This document shows, piece by piece, positions 53,142 to 64,000 of a stretch of DNA of 64,000 nt. The position numbers were made by a program, and so were the translations under genes. Each line of letters begins with the position of its first letter. The first letter of the stretch is position 1. The stretch comes from Gari tellinella. Lineage: Eukaryota; Mollusca; Bivalvia; Cardiida; Psammobiidae. Location: positions 78,172,216-78,236,215 of the forward strand of contig OV277868.1 in the NCBI GenBank assembly GCA_922989275.2, given 5' to 3'. The notes under the pieces are model-generated. The model had not been told where the DNA came from. It worked only from the letters and a program-made list of their open reading frames with translations, and did not search any database.

Positions 53142-55303
53142 TTTTGATGATATGAATGGTGTAAAATACAATGCAGTGTATTTAAATATCCTATCAAGAC
53201 ATCATGAACAATGTGTATTCTTATCAAGAACAATGTTACGCAAAATTTGACCAGGATTCGAACGTTTTGACAATCATTACGATGTACTTAGAGACAACAT
53301 ACAGTGGTGAAACTGTTATTCTTTCCCAATAAACGCGTTTACGCTAAAACTATTATTTGCAGTGCAAACAGTTTGAAGCCAGATCAGACGCCGGGTAACC
53401 CGGCGTCTGATCAGGCTCCAAACTGTTTGCCACTAAGATAAACAATAATTATCAAAAGTTGTTCTTTTCTACGTTTTAGCGCCTTGCGATTGCGTACGTT
53501 TGCGTTTAAATGGGAAAGAATAACATATTCTCAACTGTATCTCCAATTTTAATTTGAGATATAAAAGCATATTAGAGGAGTGGTTAATTTGTATGTGTAA
53601 TAAGGAATATAGTGATATTGTACAATAAGAGCTCGGAAACCTGCTCTAAAATACTGTTTTTTCACAAATTCTTCCTGTAGGAATGTCCTTGACTATTTAA
53701 TCTATTAGGCACGTGTTAACTTTGAAATAGGGATATGTTTGACATAAGTGAGATCGAGTTATCGAAATTAGACATTTTAAATACGGGTAAAGTCGATTTA
53801 AGCGAGTTCGAAGTATTGAGTTTCGATTGTACATGTTTTCATACAATCAGGATTCAAATTGAGAATTCAATACTTCAATAATCATCATTAGTTTACACCA
53901 GTAATCGTACTTTGCTTTGCTGAGTATCATAATTCGATGCAAATGAGAACATTAAACAAGCTTCAAATAATTCAGTTTAAACACCAGATGACGATCAAAT
54001 GGTCATTAGATTGCAGCAAACATACTCTCACTTAGAACGTAATACCAAGTCTAATTGTATTGACTCGATTGCAACTGATCATTTACACACCATTAATGTA
54101 AATTGAGTCTTAAACGAAAGCATGAGAATAGAACTTTCAACAGAAAGTTTTAGATTTCCCAATTATGTCAATTCAGTTATGCCTGGGTATTGTATTAAAC
54201 TCTCCCTATTTGCTTGTTGCAAAAGTTCGTTGAAGACAAAAAAGGGTGATCTAAAGACAGCAGTGCACATTATACAGTGCTCCCTCTCTACAACGACACC
54301 CAATGGTAAACAAATAGTATGTGTGTTGTTTGGAGGGAGTCGTTATAGGGAGGGAAATCGGCTTACATTTAAAAACAGCGGCGTCTGATCTGGATTCAAG
54401 CAGTTTGTCACTCGTCAGCTATCATATAAGTTATTTCTGTCAAAATGCCCATTATATCCCTTTGAGAAAAACAGCAAACGACAATTTTAAGCAGACGATA
54501 TTGCAGCAATAAAAGCGTTAGACATAATTGTCTCGTTTAGGGAACTGCGGCAAGGGTCGTTGTAAGGAGGGAGTTGTTGTTTGGAGGGCCGTTGTAGAGA
54601 GGGAGAGCTGTACAAACAACAAAACCGTGCAGATTTTAATGATACGCCGAATATTATGGAGTCTCATCACGGTCTACACTGTATGCCAATATCTAATTGT
54701 GTGGCCTACATGCATTAATGGGTTAAAGTGAAGACAACTTTAGTATTGTCATAAAAATTAAATCGTCAATGACATTTTTAATTGGATCCAATGTAAGATG
54801 ATCCCATGACTTTGTTTTACTGATGTACATGTAGTTTCAAAAGGCAACACAGTACGCGTAAAACATTTTCCTGCTTGACGCTTGAAAAGTTTATGTATGA
54901 AGGTTGCATACGGTTTTGATTTGTATAAGATGCCTTATGTAGGTCCAATCTGTTTAACCCTTTCGCTGCCAAATTAATCGTGAGATTCTTTTTACCCCTT
55001 CACCGTTTCATTGTCGTCTGATTCAATTTTGTCATTTGCAAGATCGTTTCAAAGTCAGATTCAATGTAGTTTGACAAAACATATCGATACGAGTGTTAAA
55101 CAGTTTTGATCCTGTCTTATCAGGATCCAAACTGTTTGAAAACGCACTTTTTGGAATCTTTGAGAGTGATAGGATTAATGGTTATAAGTAAAGCAACTGT
55201 AGTATTGTCATTTCATGAATATCAAACCATCAATAACATTGTGAATTGGATTTAAAACGCAATAACATTTTTTTTTAAGTTTGTAACTTGGTGATAAACG
55301 TTG

Positions 55304-55376
55304 TGACTCAACTGGGACTCGAACCCAGGACCTCTGGCTTACCATGCCAACGCTCTAACCACTGAGCTACCGAGTC
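55304..55376 (-). tRNA. tRNA-like gene, anticodon GGT (copy 2)
   Basis: Identical to 45515-45587, duplicated with the 9.8 kb unit. Confidence 0.6.
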
Positions 55377-56705
55377 ACCCAGAAAAGCCATTCAACCATT
55401 TCACCATATTATCTACCCGGCTATACACACCCCCTCTACACAATTCTAACTCAAAAAACACTCCACGAGTTTCTTATTTTTACCTATATTTCATTTAAAC
55501 TACCCGAAGGGTTATTTACGTTTGGAGCCAAATATAATATGGTGTTCTTTATAAAGAAGCACCCGCGCCGACCCGGGTTTGAACCCGGATCGCCAGGTTC
55601 GCAGTCAGCAAGGCCGTACAAACACCCTGTGACAAGTTGATATCATGGCTGTGTAGTACTGATGTAGTTTCAATAGGCAACATAGTACGCGTAAAAGAGT
55701 TGCTGCTTGACGCTTGAAACCTTTATGTATGATTGATTCATACGGTTTTGATCCTATAATATACCTTATTTAGATCCATCTGTTCATTACTCCAATATTA
55801 CTTCTACACAACAGTTATATCAGAGATATTCAGTTTAATTGTGACTATATAATTATATTTAACTACGACACTTTGTTCAATAGAACCAAAGCAGCCAAGT
55901 ATACATACAGGTCTGGCTCTTTTATAGCTCCGACAACGTGGTCGATTATATCACATATAACATTACTTGATTTTTTTCATTAGGAAATGCCAGACACATT
56001 TGTCGATATATTCATATTCACTGTGTGACTGTTAATTGTTTTTGAACATCTTAACAGTACAATGTATGTATTACAGTCCCCCTCCTTACAACGGTCCTCC
56101 GAATTACAATTCCCTCCATACAAAAATTCTTGCTGCTGTTCCCAAAACAAGACATTAATGTCTAAAACGCATTCACTGCTGCAACATCGTCTGCTTAAAC
56201 TTGCCGTTTGTTTCTTACACACCGATATTTTGTATTCAGCCCAGAAACCATTAACTGACAATTCCAATTTCCAACTGAGTCTAGTCCATTTATTAATCTT
56301 TAGTTTGTTTCTGAAATATATTGCAAAATGACAAACAATGTACATCCGGATTAGAGGGATCCTTTAGGGTTGAATGAGTTAAACACATGTTTAGGCAAAT
56401 ATTTTGTTTTATACCTGGATGAATTGCTTTTGACTACCGGTATTTGCAACTAAATGTAACTAACGAGCCGATTACAGATATAACCATAAGAATAACAACT
56501 GAAAACCGTGCGGCGTAGTTCTTAATTATGTTTGTTTTATTGGTTAGTTCATTTCATTGTTTACCTATCACTGAACTAACGTTTGAAAAACTACTACTTA
56601 TATAGATTAAAATGTCAATTAAATGCATCTGAGAGCCATACAAGCTACATGGGACACAGCTATTTTACGTATACATTGATACATTAGAAAACAACTCATC
56701 TGATA

Positions 56706-57869
56706 TACAGTGGTAAATACGCTATTCCTACCCATTTACGCGTTTACCTATGCGTAAGAAACGCATAGTGAACGGTTAACGAACGCTTAACGAACGGTTA
56801 ACGCCTAACGATTTTAACGCGTTTAAATGCGTTAATAAACGATTATACCAGAGATGCTGCGATTGGTGCGTCAGTTTTCCGTTTCACGCGGAGATTTCGG
56901 ATCTTATTGATGATTGCCGTTATTCGAGAAATTATACAAATTCAGACAGTCTCGATCATAATGCTGAGTGACTCGGCGTCTGAACCCGATTCTTTCTGTT
57001 TGATATTTATTTGAATAATCCTTCCATGCTGATTTCTTTGCAAACGGTTTGAATCCAGATCAGACGCCTAGCTGTATAGATCGGCATAGCATCAGGATCC
57101 AAACTGACAGCTTTGAATAAACCCAATTATATTTCATAATAGTTTAACACTGGCGATTTGGATGTAGATGGGACGCCGAGTAGTTCGGTTCTTGTGTTTT
57201 ACAGCCAAGAATGAAGCATACGGTTTTGATTTCATTTTTACAGTTAGGCTCTAGATGAGATGCTGAGTTACGGGAGTCCTATCCGTATTCGAACTATACA
57301 GATATATTTTACTTTGATGAGACAGTACAATAACTGACACATACATGTACTCGCAGATATAATTTGGTTTATTTGGTTTATATTTCAATCAACCCCAATT
57401 AGGATACTTACTTTGTTAAGCCGCAGTTTTATTACCCCATATGCGGTTTGTTACGCAACACTCTTCAAGTAGTAGCGGCCTGCCTAGTGATGTGTGTAAC
57501 TAACAGCATGTCACATGTGCTATTTGGAATTCCGCATGTTCATAGTAACTCAGCATCTGATCTGGATCCAAACATTTATGCAAAGCAGACACTCAGTAAT
57601 TTGACATCTGATCGGGATCCAAGCATTGCTCCGGATCACATGCTTATTAAGTTGGTGTCTGATGTTTCATGAAGTAAGGTAAGGTAACGGGATAAAACCG
57701 GCATCCGGGCTCTTGTAAACGCGTAAAGAAACGCGTAAAGAAAGGGTTAGGAAACGGGTTTAACGAAACGGATAATAAAAGCGTAAGAAACTCTTAAGAA
57801 ACGCGTAAATAACGCGTAAGAAACGCGTAAGAAACGCATAAAGTGGGTAGGAATAGCGTATGTACAGTA
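56706..57869. mobile_element. Long family A relative (copy 2)
   Basis: Duplicate of 46917-48080. Confidence 0.75.
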
Positions 57870-58903
57870 TTTGATTCTTAATGCGTTATTGTAAATGGTA
57901 TACATGCACACATTTTGAACAAACAGCTCGCTAGGACCAATTGATAAAACCTACTCTTTTATTTAAGGAGGTTCTCCCTATATAAACTGAACTAGTATTG
58001 ATTCCAATCATTTATGGTCGAATACTGAATAAGTCGTTGATATCGTTTTTCGTCGTTTAAAAAAGGTTTTAATTATATATGTTGCACACTGGGCTATTAC
58101 CTTCTAAAATTATCTATTTCAAAATATATATATTCTTGTTTTTTCGATTGAAAAATTCTCTCAATTCGTGTATCTATAAATCTAGGTCACTGTTAACCCT
58201 TTCAATCATACAGCCTTCTGTAGAGATTACTGATTACAAATGCAAACAGTGAGGGTCCTGATCAGAGGGCTCCTATAGAAGCCCTCTGATCAGGGTCTGC
58301 ACTGTTTGATAGTTTCATTGTTTTTTGTTGTTATACCAAACATGTAATAGTAGACTGGTTCCAATTACTTGTACTAGAAGAGTCCAAAAGGATTATGAAT
58401 ACCCACAAGAGAAATTTAGGGTTGAAAGGGTTAAGTGTGATCTTGCTTGTCTGAGAAATGCCATGGACTCAATTGTTACTTGGTCAAGGTCACAACTGTG
58501 AATTGGATTACATTTAACACGAACATGTCTGTTTTGATGTGATTTGAAAGTACTTATTGGTCAATCGTGTATTACTTGTTGGGGTTACTCAATTAAACCG
58601 AGTCTGCAATTTTCAGTATTTGCTTTGTTTTCTGTGCTTTCAAAGGATCCCCCCTTATTCAGATTTTTTTTACATTATCAAGAATAGTTTCCCTAATGAG
58701 TCTATACACAATGTAATGAATCGACTTAACAATAAACCGTTAGCACTCTAAGCAGTAGCATTGGTTACAATCGTCAGGAGCTGTAGAATACCAATAGGTG
58801 TGTATGCCACCTCTAAAGACTTTCATGGACGTATGTGACAATAGTTTGATTGAATTAGGATCCTGCATTACAAATGCAGGAGCCCGAAATGAATCACTGT
58901 TTA

Positions 58904-59617
58904 TGTTCGTCAGTCCGTCCGTTCGTCAACACTTTTTTGTTCCACGATAACTCAAACAGTTAATCATGTATCTGGTTCATATTAACAGCATAAATTATGC
59001 TTATTATTATGGGACATCTATAGTTTTTGGGTTCGATCGAATCATTCCGTCCAGAGTTATCTGCCCTTGAATCCCATATTCAACCATGATTATACTCTAG
59101 CAGATTCATTTGTCCACCAATCCTAATCACATTTTGACAGAATGTGTACCAGAATAAGATTTGTATAAAGTTTGACAATTTACTTAAATCGGATTAGACT
59201 GTAAATAGTTATTGCCCCTGATTATAAATGTTGCTATATTTTGCCTTGTTTACAGTGACTGTAGAAATCTCCATTGTATTCTAGTGGGCTTTGTTGACAG
59301 CTGTTGATGATACTTGCTATGTGGCTATATAGCAACTAGACACAGGTCAAGTTTGCATATGGAGAAATTATGTGTATAATAATTAGGTGACCTTGCCTCT
59401 GATTGGCTGATAGTCGATCCACTGTAGGGCTGTATTTGATGACCAGTTTTGATGATACTTGGTATGTAGCTTTATACTAATGAAACGCAGATCAAGTTTG
59501 AATATGGAAGAGATCCATGCATACCAATTAGGTTATATGGACGCTGATTGACTGATAGTTTATGGGCCGTACTGGTTGGTTGATTTTGATGATACCTTCT
59601 ATGACGCTTTATATCAG
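58904..59617. repeat. Intron with (CCGT)n and a degenerate 160 bp tandem repeat
   Basis: CAGTCCGTCCGTTCGTC at 58910 is followed by about 2.5 units (from about 59280) sharing TGATGATACTTG, CTATGTGGCT/TATGTAGCTT, GATCAAGTTTG and ATATGGA. The last unit is cut by the MITE at 59618. Confidence 0.55.
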
Positions 59618-59810
59618 CAGGGCTCTAGATAAGAGGGGGTAAATTAAACAAATCCAACACTTTCTTACTTATTTTACCACCAAATCCTATGGTGTCACTG
59701 CTCATTAGAATCGTCTCGAAGAGACGATTCTAATGTGTAGTGACACCATAGGGTTTAATTGAGAAATAAAGATTTTAGTTTTTGAAATACCCCCCTTATC
59801 TGGAGCCCTG
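59618..59810. mobile_element. hAT-like MITE with inner hairpin
   Basis: CAGGGCTCTAGATAAG and CTTATCTGGAGCCCTG ends, flanked by TATCAG at 59612-59617 and 59811-59816. The interior is a hairpin with TTAGAATCGTCTCGAAGAG at its centre and CCTATGGTGTCACT/AGTGACACCATAGG arms. CAGGG ends are typical of hAT elements, although their usual target duplication is 8 bp. Confidence 0.75.
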
Positions 59811-60983
59811 TATCAGTAAGGCACATGAACTGTTTTCCAATGTTTCTACATTTGTGTTCAGGCAGTAAATGGATTAATAACTATTATCTCCAACAGAAGT
59901 TCACCTGCAGGGTCCTCTCTGACTGTGTCAGATTGTGTACTAGTTTATTTTGGAATTGTTTGATGAATTTCTCGATTTTTATTAAAACGTTTTAAAATTG
60001 TTTTAAATCGAACTTGAAAGATATATTGCTAACAAACATGCTAAATTTGATGATACTTAACGGTAAAAGACTTAAAGACCATCATAAATTGTGAGCCAGT
60101 AACGCCTCTTGGACGTCACACAATCTATCAGAATTGTTTATGTACCAGCTGTAGTAAAGAATCTTCGATTGTGTCTGTTTAAGCCAAATGCGTGAAAGAG
60201 CTCCTCAAGACCAGATCAACATATCGGTCACCAATACAAGGAACAGCTTTTAGCGGAACACTATCTAATGAGTTAATACAACTTTTGTCATTGAGTTTAG
60301 AATATATGGAACAAGACCAAAATCACTTTCTAATTATCTTATCCTAATGCCAAGTTTGCTGCAGATGCTACCCATGGGTGCACAACCTCGACGTCATCAA
60401 ATTTTAACAATTGCAGTTTGTTTCTATTTTGCAGATTTAAATTTCAGGTATTCTGACTTAAAATATTGAAACGAGTGTCAAACATTTTGGATCCTGATCA
60501 AACGCCGCGTTAAAAAAATTGATTAAATCATAAATCGCTTTTAAAGGTTCAATTTGGATGAATTTATCTTTCTTGTATAATTTAAGGCAGGTAACTCACA
60601 ATCAGCTTTTAGCATTTTCTGTATGATTTGCTTCCCTTTGTCCAATGCTTACAAAAGTTTAAGCGTCTAGACAACGTGATCATGCTTTTTCTGTCTGACC
60701 ACGATTACTGTCAACAGACGACACCAAACATGGCATCAAAACGTCTTGCCACAATTACAATTTCGGAGGAGGATATTTGCAAACAACAGAATCAAAGAGA
60801 CGTTGTGTTTTTAATACTTGTCTTAATGTTATTCCTTCATTTTTGCAATGATTTAACAATGTGAGGTCGTAGACGTCGACATCGACCCGCGTTACGTGCA
60901 CGGCAGCGCTTAATTGGTAATCACAACATTTTGTTTTTATAAAAATACGAACGAGTCAGAGCTGATAAGCTCGGTGTAATAAA
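59811..60983. other. Intron sequence with half cassette and a possible recombinase scrap
   Basis: 60478-60515 is the left half of a cassette (CAAACATTTTGGATCC, GATCAAACGCCGCG). The plus frame at 60730-60807 reads MASKRLATITISEEDI, which loosely recalls starts of mollusc tyrosine-recombinase-like proteins. Evidence is thin. Confidence 0.35.
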
Positions 60984-61095
60984 ATAAATACTAGATGGCA
61001 GTTTGGGTGACATCAACATTGTCAACCATTGAAAATAATTATGTCACCCTCGGTAACAATTTTATTGTCACACAAACTACCATCTAATATTTATA
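60984..61095. mobile_element. Short MITE abutting a splice donor
   Basis: Inverted ends ATAAATACTAGATGGCAGTT and AACTACCATCTAATATTTAT, with inner GTGACA/TGTCAC. It ends 8 bp from the GTAAAA donor (61104-61109) of the 61110-61292 exon. Confidence 0.8.
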
Positions 61096-61109
61096 TAAAA
61101 TCATTTTAC

Positions 61110-61292
61110 CTGAACGATGCATTTCACAGAATAACTCATCTGATCCATCTAAGCAGTCGCTGATTCCGTCGCACACTGCAATGTAAGCAACCCATTCTGT
61201 GCTGTTGCACTGAAAGAGCAAGTCTTTGTATTCCGGTTCTGCCTTTGAGACAGCAGTTTCATTGTCTTCATTTGCGGTATTATCGGTTGCAC
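61110..61292 (-). CDS. Exon: atypical four-cysteine LDLa module
   Basis: A 183 bp minus-strand exon (61 codons, phase 1-1). The acceptor is TGTGATTGTAG (61293-61303) and the donor is GTAAAA at 61104-61109. The first 25 residues are an acidic linker (TDNTANEDNETAVSKAE). The module then reads LLFQCNSTEWVAYIAVC, DGISDCLDGSDELFC. The C-terminal calcium half (DGISDCLDGSDE) is perfect, but cysteines 1 and 3 of the usual six are absent. NST is a possible glycosylation site. It is the most upstream exon found; earlier exons would lie beyond 64000. Confidence 0.82.
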
Positions 61293-61576
61293 CTACAATC
61301 ACACATGTATATGTTATAGGGATAAAGTGTAATCAGGGAATATGTGTAATCACTGAAAAATCAGGGATTTCACAAAAACTCAAAATACCCCATGGAAAAG
61401 GCGTTATGTTGAAGCTTTTCAGTGTTTTTGTTATGAATATTTGACTTTCCTTTTAGTTAAAGTAATAAATCTTACCTTGTTTAGTTTATTAAGTTCAAAG
61501 GCAAGTATCACGCTAAGTAATAATTTGTTAACCTTATTAACAAGACAGATGTCTTGGGGTTTTTATTGTCCTGGCT

Positions 61577-62895
61577 TATACGAGGACCATTCAATTAATA
61601 TTGAGCCTACACCGACCATTCTGTCAACATGCACCATTTTCACGTGCGAATTTGTGCTAGCATTTGTTCAAGCTTTTTCTATCATATAAAATAAACTTCA
61701 CGAAAATCGGGGTGGTAGTTTTGAACCAATAGCCTTGTAAAGTGAACCTACTCATAGACACTCTGTAAAAAATGTTGAATGAAACTAGAACTCAAATATG
61801 TGGTTGTATCAAAAACTCGTTTCTTACTTGGGATTTCGACGAAAACATACACAGTGAAGTTTGTGAAGCATTTGTGTATCATAATGTTTCTTATGCCACC
61901 GTTATTCGCCGGATGAAGAGGTTCAAAAGTGGAGATATGACCTTCAAAAACAAACCAATTCCAGGAAAACCGAATTCTGCTGCTAATTCAAAAACCGTTT
62001 AGCAAGTCAGCGACTTATTACTCAATGATGAACAAATCACTATAAAGCAGATAGCTAATGTACCTGGGATGTCTGTTGGATTAGTATTCCCTATTTAACA
62101 GATTCTACTTGGCATCAGGCGTATTTACTAGATGTGAGCAACATATGTTAACTGATGAGCGAAACAAGACAGTAAACTACTGAATAAATACCCAAATTTC
62201 ACTTCATGGGCATTTTCAGATATCTTTACATTTGACAAAACATGGGCACATTGCTTTGACCCTACTTAAAAATTGGTTATAACAAGATATGGGCAAGTAA
62301 ATATATGAGGAGACCCAGTTGCTAAAAGAACACAAAGTGTACAGACAATAATGTAGCAATTCGCGTTAATGCAAGAGCAGAGACAGTTCAAGTTCTAATA
62401 CCACGGAGTAGAACTATTAACGGGAAATTTTAGAGGGACATAGTATTGAAAAAAATGAAAAATTAATTTTACGAAAGCCGAAAAACATTCGGAAAGCATT
62501 GTGCCTATATGTTACATGACAATGTTCCTGCACCTAAGTCCACAATAATGACCACATTTCCGTAAAGAAAATGAACCGAAATGATTCCCCAACACCCGTA
62601 CAGTCAAGACCTTGCCCCGTATGACTTCAGATTGTTCCCAAACATGAAACAGTTCTCCCAGGGACGCCGATTTCGGACTAGAACCGCCATTTGGTCTGTC
62701 ATATATTCGTATATGAACAGTATACCCAAAATCAACCTTCAATAAAGCATTACACGGATGGATAACACGGCTGAAATTTGGCATAAGCTTTAAAGAGGAA
62801 TACTCTGAGGGGATAAAGAAAACAATTTGCTGCTTGGTTTGTTTGTTTCTTTTTTATAGGGCAAGGCTCAATATTACTTGAATGGTCCTTGTATA
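61577..62895 (+). mobile_element. mariner element (DD34D type), dead
   Basis: Inverted ends TATACGAGGACCATTCAATT (61577) and GAATGGTCCTTGTATA (62880-62895), about 1.32 kb apart, with TA at the borders. It contains a decayed plus-strand transposase. It lies 0.3 kb upstream of the 61110-61292 exon. Confidence 0.85.
61772..62760 (+). pseudogene. mariner transposase, many stops
   Basis: The N-terminal frame is open: DENIHSEVCEAFVYHNVSYA, TVIRRMKRFKSGDM and GKPNSAANSKTV, the helix-turn-helix region. It then stops at 62000-62002. Beyond, in shifting frames, come IFTFDKTWAHCFDP (catalytic D, with the usual DETW changed to DKTW), LHDNVPAPKST (second D, about 62511) and PYSQDLAPYDFRLFP (third D, about 62615). 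It would have catalysed TA-specific cut and paste. Confidence 0.85.
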
Positions 62896-63906
62896 CACAC
62901 TGTTCACTTATTTGTATTCACTTATGCGAGAAACTTTGTATGAACGTTCATTAGACCATGATATTATATGAAAGCAATATTCTTTTAAACCAAAAGAAAT
63001 ATCATGATAAAACAAACCTTTTTTTATTATTTATTTGATGAAAAAGGGACATGTCATCAATTCCCTAAAACGTCTAGTGATTACGTGTAATCCCTAAAAT
63101 TTGCAGGGATTATGCGTAATCCCTGATTACATGTTATCATTGTTACATATACCATAAATAAGCCCGAATAAACAATATAGTTCGAGATGTCGCTTTATCG
63201 TGCTCAACAGTTAGATAGCCTTGTGATTTCAGATTTTCTATTCATGACAAAACTCGTTTCATTTGAACAATTGACAAGCATTGACAAGTTATTTCAATAC
63301 CAATTCAAAGACATGCGTTATATATATTTAACACCAATAAAAAAACATCAGTATCGTGTTCAAAAAGCTTTCCGAAATGACCAAAACAGTTATCATCATC
63401 ACCTCTTTTAACAACAGCAATTTCCATCTATTACAATTTGTATAGGGGCAATTACTTGTCTGAAATATTTTATTTAATCTGAATGGAAAACAGTTTGAAA
63501 CTTGATCAGATGCAATGTTATCTGTTGTCTGAACTTGCCCAAAATTATTGAAATAAATAAAAACGGCTTTAGCATAAACTATTTACTAGTTATATATGTG
63601 TTACATACTTATACGAATCCATCATGAATGTTTATCGTAGGATAGGAATGTCTCGCCCAAGAGTCAGAATATTCGTGTGAATTTGGGGTCTAGCCGAGTC
63701 CCTGACGTGTGTGAAATTTCGGACTCGATGGGGGGAGCAGTCCTATACTGCATAAAAATGAATGATGGTTGTTCTTTTCTCCCATTTAAATCTTTATAAC
63801 ATAATACAAATAACCAATTAAGTGCAGTGAATGGAGAATGTGTTAGCAAGTCAAATACATGTATCTAGATGGACCGTGTATTGTGTTCTGATCGATTAAA
63901 CAGTCA
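62896..63906. other. Intron or upstream sequence, one decayed cassette
   Basis: 63487-63540 has AACAGTTTGAAACTTGATCA with an eroded partner arm. No exon seen. Confidence 0.45.
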
Positions 63907-64000
63907 GACATCGCAAGACAAACATAAAGTAAAGTGAACATAGGAACCCGCCTTGGTACGGTCAGTAGCAATTAATTATTAATTATAAATCAATTATTAA
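63907..64000 (-). repeat. Penelope-like pseudo-LTR fragment, cut by window end
   Basis: CGCAAGACAAACATAAAG, ACCCGCCTTGGTACGGTCAG and AGCAATTAATTATTAATT match 5724-5815 in the same orientation, so another copy of the 5.6-8.3 kb element starts here. Confidence 0.75.

Larger units (their letters stand above)
49118..58903. repeat. Tandem duplication, copy 2
   Basis: Copy of 39329-49114. It ends with GAATCACTGTTTA at 58903, after which unique sequence (TGTTCGTCAG) follows. At the copy 1/copy 2 junction three extra bases (AAC, 49115-49117) separate the end from the next start. All features listed for copy 1 are present here at +9789. Confidence 0.95.
403..61292 (-). other. Multi-exon LDLa-repeat receptor gene locus, nine exons seen
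   Basis: This is the extent of the exons I can place for one minus-strand gene. In transcript order they are 61110-61292, 30368-30478, 28913-29029, 17894-18079, 16409-16590, 14904-15016, 13778-13944, 3986-4114 and 403-519. Each has AG before it and GT after it. The phases run 1-1, 1-1, 1-1, 1-1, 1-0, 0-2, 2-1, 1-1, 1-1, so every junction joins in frame with no stop. Class 1-1 exons are usual for LDLa modules. The junction of the last two exons, cysteine then E-N-F-S-C-P, matches the spacing I know from molluscan GRL101-like receptors (LDLa repeats, leucine-rich repeats, seven helices). The LRR and membrane parts would lie below position 1 and the signal peptide above 64000; neither is seen. 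That this is one gene is inferred from phase and order only. Introns reach 30.6 kb. Confidence 0.7.

Noticed and set aside
63187..63411. 74-codon plus frame
   Set aside because: No domain, splice signal or codon pattern supports it.

Overview
The window is animal nuclear DNA: AT-rich, intron-dominated, full of transposons and short palindromes, with no compact genes and no operons. LDLa-repeat exons that match the pattern of molluscan GRL101-like receptors, tRNA-derived SINEs, DIRS and Penelope-like elements, (CCGT)n tracts and very dense MITEs suggest a mollusc, most likely a heterodont bivalve. The species cannot be named from sequence alone.

Host gene. The minus strand carries one very long receptor-type gene running from about 61.3 kb down to 0.4 kb. 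I can place nine exons (61110-61292, 30368-30478, 28913-29029, 17894-18079, 16409-16590, 14904-15016, 13778-13944, 3986-4114, 403-519). Their splice phases agree at every junction, giving about 435 codons with no start or stop codon inside. They encode three to five LDLa-type modules and one uncharacterised cysteine-containing ectodomain. Both gene ends lie outside the window.

Transposons in the introns. 5.3-12.0 kb is a decayed DIRS element with inverted terminal repeats, interrupted by a Penelope-like element, a pogo-type MITE and a second Penelope-like 3' fragment. 12.7-13.5 kb is an 0.8 kb palindrome. 19.9-23.6 kb is a well-preserved Penelope-like element with an upstream ORF, RT plus GIY-YIG, and a hammerhead-like motif. 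23.8-28.5 kb is a broken LINE with an L1-type ORF1. 31.8-32.2 kb is an 85 bp minisatellite. 41.7-43.4 kb (and its copy) is a dead Tc1 element, and 61.6-62.9 kb is a dead mariner.

Tandem duplication. 39329-49117 is repeated almost perfectly as 49118-58903 (period 9789 bp) inside the 30.6 kb intron. I saw only four substitutions. Three of them lie in one hairpin centre and exactly reverse-complement an 11-mer.

Main point of interest. One palindromic cassette, built on GCAAACAGT...CTGATCAGACGCC and its reverse complement, recurs about 30 times. It forms the centre of MITEs with at least four unrelated terminal-repeat types (CAGTGGAGAA/TA, CTCCCTCTCTACAACG/TA, CCCTTTCA/TTAA, GGGGCCCG). Its arms vary between loci but stay complementary within each locus. 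Together with the loop inversion between the duplicate copies, this suggests a hairpin module that is copied between element families and rewritten by template switching.
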